From Rothia nasimurium (lineage in GTDB: Bacteria > Actinomycetota > Actinomycetes > Actinomycetales > Micrococcaceae): 51,422 bases of DNA. The notes under the pieces were generated by a model that worked only from the letters and a program-made list of their open reading frames with translations, was not told the DNA's origin and did no database searches. The stretch lies in NCBI RefSeq assembly GCF_004569295.1, contig NZ_SPQC01000019.1, positions 1 to 51,422 on the forward strand, read 5' to 3'. The position numbers were made by a program, and so were the translations under genes. How positions within the stretch are numbered: position 1 is the first letter of the stretch; every line of letters begins with the position of its first letter. This document shows positions 7,438-13,958 of this stretch, one piece after another.

Positions 7438-8469
7438 TTAGGGGGTTAGAGTAGGGCTTTCCAGGTCTTCGGGGTGGGGTGTATCACCAGGGTGGGTGTT
7501 GTCCGGGTTGGCTGAGGTGGGTTCGGGAGCAGGCGGCTGCTCTGACGCCGGGGTCTCTTCTGGCGCAGCAGGCTTGTCGGGAGCTGGCGGCTGGCTAGCT
7601 TCGGCCGAGGGTTCACCTTTGGCGTCCTTTTCTGCTTTTTCGCGTTCTAGTCTTTCCCGTTCGGCTTCTTCTGCCAGGTTGTAGACGATGCGTTTGCTGT
7701 CGCGGGCGCGAACGAGGGCGTCGCACAGGGTTTTGACGGACTGGGTTTGGGCGACGGTTGAGAGCAGGGGCAGGTCGCTGGCAGTTTCGTATTCTTCTAG
7801 GCGGCGGGTGAGAGAGTCGGCGGCTTCTAGGGGCTCCTTGAGGTCTATTCCCTGAGCGTTATTTACACTGGTGAGAGTTGAATTGAGACGACTAGGGAGG
7901 GTGCAGTCAATGGTTCGGCTATAGATACCAGCCTGCTGCTGGTCGGCCTGGTCTTGGGCTGCACTGATGGTGTCGTAAAGGGTGGAACCGCCTTCGGGAA
8001 TAGCCACGCCGAACCCTGCCCGGGCCATTTCGGCATTGAGCATGCGCCCGTCGGGGAGGGTGACTGCGGCTTTGACGGTGACGGTGGGGCTTACGGACGG
8101 GTCAGGCTGGCTGGTTTCGCCCGCCACGAGGGCCTCGTCGTAGGTGAGGGTGACGGGCGAGCCGATGGGAAGGAGCTTAGCCAGGTAGTCAGCGGCTTCG
8201 GGGGCCAGGCAGCGCATGTCTTCGTTCTCGTGTTTAGCCTGCGGGGTGACGAGACCGAGTAGGTCAACGGTAATAGGGGTGCCGTCGCGTTCCATGCTGA
8301 GGGTGTCGGCGTCGATGACGCCCACCAGGCGGGCTATAGAGCGATTTTCGGTGGTGCTGGGGGTGGCGGTACTGACCGGTTCGGTGTCACTGCCGAAGAG
8401 GCCGCAGCCGGTAAGGGTGAGTATGCCAGCGGTCAGGGCGGCAGGCGTGAAAATGCGGGCAGGGCGCAT
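7438..8469 (-). CDS. Lipoprotein with a degenerate thermonuclease-like domain and Pro-rich tail
   Basis: The protein has 343 residues. The ATG at 8469 is preceded by AAAGGAG. A signal peptide ends in LTGC (Cys near residue 22). The SNase-like region has ARLVGVIDADTLSMERDGTPITVDLLGLVTP, a Cys-containing helix, a strand GSPVTLTYDEAL, and NAEMARAGFGVAIPEGG. The catalytic Arg/Glu pattern is not kept. A charged coiled-coil-prone stretch (EEAERERLEREKAEKD) and a Pro/Ala/Glu-rich tail follow. It shares layout with the lipoprotein at 6483-7340, suggesting an old duplication now convergent. A surface or DNA-binding role is possible but unproven. Confidence 0.75.
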   Translation of the reverse strand: MRPARIFTPAALTAGILTLTGCGLFGSDTEPVSTATPSTTENRSIARLVGVIDADTLSMERDGTPITVDLLGLVTPQAKHENEDMRCLAPEAADYLAKLLPIGSPVTLTYDEALVAGETSQPDPSVSPTVTVKAAVTLPDGRMLNAEMARAGFGVAIPEGGSTLYDTISAAQDQADQQQAGIYSRTIDCTLPSRLNSTLTSVNNAQGIDLKEPLEAADSLTRRLEEYETASDLPLLSTVAQTQSVKTLCDALVRARDSKRIVYNLAEEAERERLEREKAEKDAKGEPSAEASQPPAPDKPAAPEETPASEQPPAPEPTSANPDNTHPGDTPHPEDLESPTLTP

Positions 8470-8551
8470 GGGTCTACTCCTTTATGTTGCTCACCATACT
8501 AGGTGCCCCAGCGCTTGACCTGCCAGTATTACGGGGCCGGGGTGGCCCTTA

Positions 8552-8610
8552 AAAAAGCCGGGTGCCGGCGTCCTTCTCTCATCGGAGCGGACGCCGGCAC
8601 CCGGCTTTTT
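8552..8610. terminator. Strong bidirectional terminator downstream of sodA
   Basis: A perfect 22-bp inverted repeat (8552-8573 and 8589-8610) begins AAAAAGCC and ends GGCTTTTT. It carries GGCGTCC and GGACGCC facing each other around a 15-nt loop. A/T runs on both sides make it work in both directions. Confidence 0.95.
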
Positions 8611-8634
8611 GCCTATACGCGGGGCGTGAGGGGT

Positions 8635-9267
8635 TTAGGCCTCAGGAATGATGAGGCCCTTAGTCTGGGAAACAGCGCGGTCGAAGCGGGCTGCAACGTC
8701 TTCCCAGTTAACGATGTTCCAGAAGGCCTTGACATAGTCACCCTTGACGTTCTGGTAGTCGAGGTAGAAGGCGTGCTCCCACATGTCCAGCTGCAGGACG
8801 GGAATCAGGGCGACGGAGATGTTGCCCTGTTGATCGTAGAGCTGCTCGATGACGAGGCGCTTACCGACGGTGTCCCAGGCCAGGATAGCCCAGCCGGATC
8901 CCTGGATGGTGAGGGCTACGTTTTCGAAGTGGGCGCGGAAGCCATCGAAGGATCCGAAGTCGTTGTCGATTGCTGCTGCCAGTTCACCGACGGGCTTGTC
9001 GCCGCCCTCGGGCGAGAGGTTCTTCCAGAAGATGGAGTGGTTGGTGTGGCCACCCAGGTTGAAGGCCAGGTCCTTGGAGAGCTTGCCGATGTTGGCGAAG
9101 TCGCCCTTTTCACGGGCTTCTTCCATCTTTTCAAGAGCGGTGTTGGCGCCGCCGACGTAGGTGGCGTGGTGCTTGGAGTGGTGCAGCTCCATGATGCGGG
9201 CTGAGATGTGGGGCTCGAGGGCTGCGTAGTCGTAGTCGAGTTCAGGCAGAACGTACTTTTCTGACAT
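8635..9267 (-). CDS. sodA: Superoxide dismutase (Mn/Fe)
   Basis: The protein has 210 residues, typical for the family. ATG 9267 is chosen over ATG 9271-9273 because GAAAGGA is correctly spaced only for it. Metal ligands are visible as His29 ([11 protein letters not shown]), His77 ([10 protein letters not shown]), Asp161 and His165 ([11 protein letters not shown]). The glycine before HTNH resembles the Mn-type signature, though metal choice cannot be fixed by eye. It lacks a signal peptide and should act in the cytoplasm, converting superoxide to peroxide and oxygen. It is monocistronic with a strong terminator. The upstream region is the DnaA-box block. Confidence 0.97.
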   Translation of the reverse strand: MSEKYVLPELDYDYAALEPHISARIMELHHSKHHATYVGGANTALEKMEEAREKGDFANIGKLSKDLAFNLGGHTNHSIFWKNLSPEGGDKPVGELAAAIDNDFGSFDGFRAHFENVALTIQGSGWAILAWDTVGKRLVIEQLYDQQGNISVALIPVLQLDMWEHAFYLDYQNVKGDYVKAFWNIVNWEDVAARFDRAVSQTKGLIIPEA

Positions 9268-9422
9268 GGTCATTCCTTTCGTTGAAGGCCCTTCTTTGGG
9301 TCTTTCTGGGTTTAACTCTACACACTGGGGCGCGTGGGGTCACGGGAGGTTACTTGATAAGTCCCCTTGTTTAGCCCTGGGCAAAATGGCCTGAAACGGG
9401 GCGGACGGACGCCGACAGCGGG

Positions 9423-9843
9423 TTTTCCACAGTTTTCCACTTAAGAACGGGGAAAGTTATCCACAGGTGGGGATAAAACTGGGGATATTCGAATTACACG
9501 GGTGAGAGTTTCGAAAATGTTCGAGGGAATACGGGGTAGAGTGGGGCAATTCGGGAGTTAGTCTTTCGAAAATACCCCGGTGTTGTTCGAAAATCACACG
9601 GATGTCACTTATCCACGGGTGTGGATAAATTCTGTGGAAAACAGGATTTTGAGGCACTTTAACTCGGTGGATACTGCACTTTTACCCACAGGAAGCAGGG
9701 TTTTCCACGTTTTAAGTGGATATTGTTCACAAAGTTATCCACAAGTGGGGATAAAAGATGCCCCAGCCACCTAAACAGGCTGACCGGGGCATGTTTTTAT
9801 CGATAATCCAGATTTAAAGCTGTGGATAAGAACTGTGCATAGC
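9423..9843. other. Cluster of DnaA boxes in the sodA-marR intergenic region
   Basis: Four perfect TTATCCACA boxes occur: 9457-9465 (+), 9620-9628 (-), 9735-9743 (+) and 9821-9829 (-). Boxes with one mismatch occur at 9423-9431, 9468-9476 (-), 9609-9617, 9633-9641 (-), 9682-9690 and 9746-9754 (-), with weaker ones at 9433, 9480, 9701, 9715 and 9723. Three times a plus box and a minus box face each other across 2 bp (9457-9476, 9609-9628, 9735-9754). The region is AT-richer than its surroundings, with an A/T stretch at 9793-9817. Neither dnaA nor dnaN is in the window. It could be a DnaA-titration site of the datA kind, an activation site, or a displaced origin. Confidence 0.8.
9487..9592. repeat. 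TTCGAA palindrome array inside the DnaA-box block
   Basis: ATTCGAAT (9487-9494), TTTCGAAA (9509-9516), TTTCGAAA (9564-9571) and GTTCGAAA (9585-9592) place four TTCGAA hexamers in about 105 bp, between the two halves of the DnaA-box cluster. The same core appears as CTTTCGAAAG in the marR promoter, so they may be binding sites for that regulator or for another origin-type protein. Confidence 0.55.
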
Positions 9844-9874
9844 CGTAGCGGGTGCTACCAGGGGTTTAACTCGC

Positions 9875-10393
9875 CTAGTCGAGAGAAGCTACATTCGAGA
9901 CGTTAATGACCGTGCTGGGCTTGTCCCCTAATACTGACTTGCCAATTTTGGCCAGGGACTTCACCTGGCGGGCATTGAGCTGGTCAAAGATAATGCGGCG
10001 AACAGCCTCAACATGGCCGGGGGCAGCCTCCTGCACCTTAGCCAGACCACCGGGTAGCAGGTGGCAGATAGAGACGCGGCGATCCTTCTCCCAAGTGCTG
10101 CGCTCGACAAAGTTGTCTTTCTCCAGACGGGTTACCACCCGTGACAGTCGAGGTAGCAGGGTGTTGGTCTGCCGAGCAAGATCGGTCATGGTGAGCTTGT
10201 GCTGGGGCGACTCCGACAGCATAGCGAGCACCATGTACTCAACAAAGCTGAGACCCGAATCCTTCTGCAGCTGGCTTTCAAGTTGGCCGGGCAGGTTAAA
10301 CATAATGGAGGAGATAAAGAGCCAGCCTTCGCGCTCTTCTTCAGTCAGCCAGCGGGTGGCATCGATAGCGGCTGCGGGGGTTTCTTCGCTCAT
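9875..10393 (-). CDS. MarR-family transcriptional regulator
   Basis: The protein has 172 residues; the ATG at 10393 follows AGAGGAA. A dimerisation helix (WLTEEEREGWLFISSIMFNLPGQLE) precedes the winged helix: SFVEYMVLAMLSESPQHKLTMTDLARQT as helix-turn-helix, then LSRVVTRLEKDNFVER and the wing STWEKDRRVSICHLLPGG, followed by C-terminal dimer helices. MarR proteins usually repress nearby genes until a phenolic or oxidative signal arrives. Neighbours suggest sodA, nhaA or itself as targets. A CTTTCGAAAG palindrome in its own promoter supports autoregulation. Confidence 0.87.
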   Translation of the reverse strand: MSEETPAAAIDATRWLTEEEREGWLFISSIMFNLPGQLESQLQKDSGLSFVEYMVLAMLSESPQHKLTMTDLARQTNTLLPRLSRVVTRLEKDNFVERSTWEKDRRVSICHLLPGGLAKVQEAAPGHVEAVRRIIFDQLNARQVKSLAKIGKSVLGDKPSTVINVSNVASLD

Positions 10394-10452
10394 GGTTCCT
10401 CTGGTCGGTGCAGTGGGGAGGACTGGGGGTTGTCTATACCTAGTCTAAGTTT

Positions 10453-10462
10453 CTTTCGAAAG
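10453..10462. promoter_or_regulatory. Palindrome in the marR promoter region (candidate operator)
   Basis: CTTTCGAAAG is a perfect 10-bp palindrome 60 bp upstream of the MarR start. Related TTCGAA sites lie downstream of the gene at 9487-9592. On the minus strand, TATAGA/TAGACT -10-like sequences sit just downstream of it. Confidence 0.4.
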
Positions 10463-10654
10463 GGTTTCTGCTTCTGGTGCACCCGTGTTGGCGCGTTTTG
10501 CGAAAAATATCGATTATTTAGGGCTAGTTTTTGCCCCCAGGTCTCGGTAGGCACCCCTCAGCCCAGCCTCTTGCTAGCATGACTCGCTCCCAAAACTTGT
10601 TCCTGCCATCTAGTTCCTCGCCCCCGCGCCCATTTGATAAGCTGGATTACTAAG
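10463..10654. other. Gene-free stretch between marR promoter and nhaA leader
   Basis: No reading frame with a ribosome site is visible. The region should hold the nhaA promoter. TTGATA at 10634-10639 and the A/T-rich GGATTACTAAGG just before the structured leader are the best, weak candidates. Confidence 0.3.
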
Positions 10655-10807
10655 GTGTGCCGGGAAGACTGGTCGGCCCGCCCAACTCACCACCGCTCCA
10701 CCTGAAGGTAGGCGCCCGCGGCGCTACAGGCGTCCGCCCCGGGAATCTTTCAGAAGCGGCCGGTGAGTAGGCGGTTTATCGTTACTCATCGACCTCAAAG
10801 AGCGTTT
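10655..10807 (+). promoter_or_regulatory. Structured 5' leader of nhaA, candidate cation-sensing riboswitch
   Basis: The leader can fold into a branched RNA. ACTCACC and CCGCT (10685-10697) pair with AGCGG and GGTGAGT (10755-10768). Inside is a hairpin GTAG-CGCC/GGCG-CTAC (10708-10727), flanked by CCT/AGG. Upstream, GCCG/CGGC closes a loop around GGGAAGACTGGT (10659-10676). The GTGTGCCGGGAAG and CTGGTCGGC segments resemble, from memory, the nhaA-I RNA motif reported as a Li+-responsive riboswitch; this needs a covariance search. The far arm of the outer stem lies 40 nt before the ATG, so pairing could control ribosome access or transcription. The second nhaA has no such leader. Confidence 0.55.
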
Positions 10808-12157
10808 ATGTCATCAGAAAACACCGTCCTATCGCGCGAATCCTACAAGGAATCCCAGCGCATTTCAGAGATTCTCTCCAAGGAATCCACTGGCGGCATC
10901 ATCCTGCTGGTTGCCACCGTCCTCGCCCTCATCTTTGCTAACTCAGCGGCTGCCGAGCACTACTTCGGCCTACGCGATACCTACCTGGGCGCAGACTTCT
11001 GGGGCCTGCACCTCAAACTCTCCATCGGCCACTGGGCAGCGGACGGCCTGCTAGCAGTCTTCTTCTTCCTGGTCGGTCTGGAACTCAAAAAAGAATTCGT
11101 CGAAGGCGACCTGCGCAACCCCGGTAAGGCTCTGGTGCCCATCGTGGCAGCGGCAGGTGGCGTTGCCCTGCCCGCCATCATCTACGTACTGGTCAACCTC
11201 AACAGCAGCTCTGAAGCACTCGGGGGCTGGGCTATCCCCGCCGCGACCGACATCGCTTTCGCCGTGTCCGTCCTTGCCGTCATTGGCTCCCACCTACCCT
11301 CTGCCCTGCGCACCTTCCTGCTCACCCTGGCCGTGGTCGATGACCTCATCGCTATCACTATCATCGCCCTCTTCTACACTTCTGACCTACAGATTGGCTA
11401 CCTGGCGCTCTCGATTATCCCGATTGCCCTCTACGCCCTGATCGCGCGCAAGGGTGAAAAGCTCTTCCACCTCTCCCCCGCAGCATCCTGGTTCATCCTG
11501 CTGCCCATCGGTTTTGTGGTCTGGGTACTCTTCCTCAACTCCGGTATTCACGCCACCATCGCGGGCGTCATCCTGGCCTTCATGATTCCCGTGCGCAAGA
11601 ACAAGCGCACCGAGGCGGCGGACGCCCACCACGGCCTGGCCGAGGTCATGGAGCACCGCGTGCGCCCCTTCTCCGCCGGTTTCTGCGTACCCGTCTTCGC
11701 CTTCTTCTCAGCGGGCGTCGCTATCGGCGGCTTCCAGGGCTTCATTGACGCAGTCACCGAGCCGATTGCCTACGGCATTATTCTGGCCCTGATTTTCGGC
11801 AAGATGATTGGTATTACTGCTTCCACCTGGCTAATCACCCGCCTGCGCCATGCCAACCTCGACCCCGATATCAAGTGGATTGACGTCATCGGTATGGCAA
11901 CCCTGGCCGGTATCGGCTTCACCGTCTCCCTGCTAATTGCCGAGCTGTCCTTCGGCCTGGGCTCCGACTACAACGATGCAGCTAAGGTCGCGATTTTGAC
12001 CGCTTCGGTCACCGCCGCCCTGCTGGGTGCCCTTATCCTGTCGATTCGCAACAAGCACTACAAGCAGATTGCGCTCAAGGAGACCGTGGATGAGAACCAG
12101 GACGGCATCCCCGACGTCTTCACCGACAACACGGACGCACCCCGCCCCGGCGCTTAG
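10808..12157 (+). CDS. nhaA: Na+/H+ antiporter NhaA (copy 1)
   Basis: The ATG at 10808 is preferred because the earlier GTG at 10763 lies inside the leader stem. The product has 449 residues against about 390 in E. coli. It has roughly 11-12 membrane helices. The essential pair Asp178-Asp179 (TLAVVDDLIAI) and Asp148 (ATDIAFA) correspond to E. coli D163-D164 and D133. It exchanges protons for Na+ or Li+ in the cytoplasmic membrane and serves pH and salt tolerance. The C-terminal tail (RNKHYKQIALKE, then DENQDGIPDVF) looks like a DxNxDGxxD calcium-loop motif and is nearly identical in copy 2. A strong terminator follows. Confidence 0.95.
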   Translation: MSSENTVLSRESYKESQRISEILSKESTGGIILLVATVLALIFANSAAAEHYFGLRDTYLGADFWGLHLKLSIGHWAADGLLAVFFFLVGLELKKEFVEGDLRNPGKALVPIVAAAGGVALPAIIYVLVNLNSSSEALGGWAIPAATDIAFAVSVLAVIGSHLPSALRTFLLTLAVVDDLIAITIIALFYTSDLQIGYLALSIIPIALYALIARKGEKLFHLSPAASWFILLPIGFVVWVLFLNSGIHATIAGVILAFMIPVRKNKRTEAADAHHGLAEVMEHRVRPFSAGFCVPVFAFFSAGVAIGGFQGFIDAVTEPIAYGIILALIFGKMIGITASTWLITRLRHANLDPDIKWIDVIGMATLAGIGFTVSLLIAELSFGLGSDYNDAAKVAILTASVTAALLGALILSIRNKHYKQIALKETVDENQDGIPDVFTDNTDAPRPGA

Positions 12158-12203
12158 CGTCCGCCTGCCTGCCCCTCGTCCCTTCCCCGAGGGGACCTGA
12201 TTT

Positions 12204-12246
12204 CTTCAAAAGGACCGCATATTATGCGGTCCTTTTGAAGTTTTGC
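12204..12246 (+). terminator. Terminator after nhaA copy 1
   Basis: An 18-bp perfect inverted repeat (12204-12221 and 12223-12240), around AGGACCGCATA, is followed by TTTT. A third partial copy of GCGGTCC lies at 12246-12252. Confidence 0.92.
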
Positions 12247-12378
12247 GGTCCCCTTGAGTGAGATGAGGGGCGGACACCGGTGTGCAGTTCTGCATCTCAG
12301 ATTCCGACATTAGCTGGACTAAAGGAGCATAATGGAACCTAAAGCAAGCGATGACACCTACCTGAGCTAAGGAGAGGC

Positions 12379-13737
12379 ATGACCCAGGAGCCTCACAAAG
12401 ACCCCCTCTTTTCGCGCGGATCATACGCCGAGACCAGTCGCGTCTCAGAGATTATGCGCAAGGAATCGGTGGGTGGCTTTATCCTGCTCGCCGCCACCGT
12501 GCTCGCCGTCGTCCTGGCTAACACCCAGGCAGCGAGCTTCTACGAGGGCATCCGCGACACCGAACTTGGCTTCAACATTCCCGGCTTTAGCCACCTGATG
12601 ATGAACATGCATCTCTGGGCGGCCGACGGCCTGCTCACGGTCTTCTTCTTCCTCACCGGACTGGAGCTGAAAAAAGAGTTCGTGGTGGGCGACCTGCGCG
12701 ACCCGGGCAAGGCTATTGTTCCGGTAGCGGCAGCCTTCGGCGGTGCTATGACCCCGGCTATTATCTACTTCGCCATTAACCACGGCAACGAAACTGCGGT
12801 ACACGGCTGGGCTATTCCCGCTGCCACCGATATCGCCTTCGCGGTCGCCGTCCTGGCAGGTGTTGGCACCTTCCTGCCTGCTGCCCTGCGCACCTTCCTG
12901 CTGACCCTGGCTGTGGTCGATGACCTGATTGCCATCATCATTATCGCCCTCTTCTACACCAGCAACTTCCACGCCTGGTACCTAATTATCTCCATCATTC
13001 CCATCGGGCTATATTTCTGGCTGACCCACAAGCATGAAAAGCTCTTCCACGACCACGAGTGGGCGGCCTGGGTTATCCTGCTCCCCCTGGGTATTATCAC
13101 CTGGGCTCTCTTCCTGGAGTCCGGTATTCACGCCACCATCGCGGGCGTCATCCTGGGCTTCTGCGTGCCCGTGCGCATGACCGCCCAGGCCAAGCAGGCC
13201 GACGCACACGCTTCCCTGGCTGAGACCCTGGAGCACCGCCTGCGTCCGCTCTCCACCGGCATCTGCGTACCCCTCTTCGCCTTCTTCTCCGCCGGTGTAG
13301 CCGTTGGTGGTTGGGACGGCCTGCGCGCAGCCCTCACCGACTCCGTTGCTATCGGCATCATGGTCGGCCTGGTGCTGGGCAAGACCATCGGTATCACCGG
13401 CACCACCTGGCTCATTACCCGCTTCCGCGGCGTCAACCTAGACTCCGATATCAAGTGGATTGACGTGGTTGGCCTAGCCGTCACCGGCGGTATCGGCTTC
13501 ACCGTTTCCATGCTGGTCGCCGAGCTCTCCTTCGAGTCGGGCTCCCTGCACACCGAGGACGCCAAAATCGGCATTATGATCGGCTCGGTTATCGCAGCGG
13601 TCTTAGGCGCAACGATCCTGTCGGTTCGCAATAAGCACTACAAGCAGATTGCGCTCAAGGAAAGCATCGACGAGAACGAGGACGGCATCCCCGACGTCTT
13701 CACCGACAACACGGACGCGCCGCGCCCCGGCGCCTAG
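12379..13737 (+). CDS. nhaA: Na+/H+ antiporter NhaA (copy 2, tandem paralogue)
   Basis: The protein has 452 residues; the ATG at 12379 follows AAGGAGAGGC. Long stretches are shared with copy 1, including VFFFL-GLELKKEFV-GDLR, RTFLLTLAVVDDLIAI and the last 35 residues. Essential Asp151 and Asp181-Asp182 are present. Differences concentrate in loops and in the region after TM1, as expected for an older tandem duplication. The gene is separated from copy 1 by a strong terminator, so it has its own promoter and lacks the structured leader. The copies may differ in expression or ion preference (inference). Confidence 0.95.
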   Translation: MTQEPHKDPLFSRGSYAETSRVSEIMRKESVGGFILLAATVLAVVLANTQAASFYEGIRDTELGFNIPGFSHLMMNMHLWAADGLLTVFFFLTGLELKKEFVVGDLRDPGKAIVPVAAAFGGAMTPAIIYFAINHGNETAVHGWAIPAATDIAFAVAVLAGVGTFLPAALRTFLLTLAVVDDLIAIIIIALFYTSNFHAWYLIISIIPIGLYFWLTHKHEKLFHDHEWAAWVILLPLGIITWALFLESGIHATIAGVILGFCVPVRMTAQAKQADAHASLAETLEHRLRPLSTGICVPLFAFFSAGVAVGGWDGLRAALTDSVAIGIMVGLVLGKTIGITGTTWLITRFRGVNLDSDIKWIDVVGLAVTGGIGFTVSMLVAELSFESGSLHTEDAKIGIMIGSVIAAVLGATILSVRNKHYKQIALKESIDENEDGIPDVFTDNTDAPRPGA

Positions 13738-13899
13738 CGTCAGTCCGCCCCATCTCACAGGATAGGTACCATCACAGTAGACGTGTTTTGCACAAACGCA
13801 ACCGAGCTGTGAGAATTACCCCTAGTGTTCACCGCCCTAGCGCCGGTGATTCTCCGCCCTTACTGCCCACCGTGCCGCAGCTAAGGCGCCCCACCAAGT

Positions 13900-13941
13900 G
13901 CAGACGCACCCACCCCCTACCCCGGGCAGGTCTGCCCTTTT
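13900..13941 (+). promoter_or_regulatory. Possible attenuator before the AGCS symporter gene
   Basis: GGGCA (13924-13928) and TGCCC (13933-13937) form a hairpin followed by TTTT (13938-13941), ending 17 bp before the start codon. GCAGAC at 13900-13905 can instead pair with GTCTGC (13930-13935), breaking that hairpin. Mutually exclusive stems of this type suggest attenuation. The stem is only 5 bp, so the call is tentative. Confidence 0.4.
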
Positions 13942-13958
13942 AACGATTTGGAGCACGC

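Noticed and set aside
9423-9760. CRISPR array
   Set aside because: The spaced short repeats are 9-bp DnaA boxes in both orientations with irregular spacing, not 25-37 bp direct repeats with uniform spacers. No cas genes are present.
9423-9843. Calling this region oriC outright
   Set aside because: No dnaA, dnaN, recF or gyr genes are in the window and strand skew was not computed, so only a DnaA-box cluster is claimed.
13738-13958. Glycine riboswitch upstream of the AGCS symporter
   Set aside because: The conserved glycine-riboswitch core segments were not found; only a small hairpin pair is visible.
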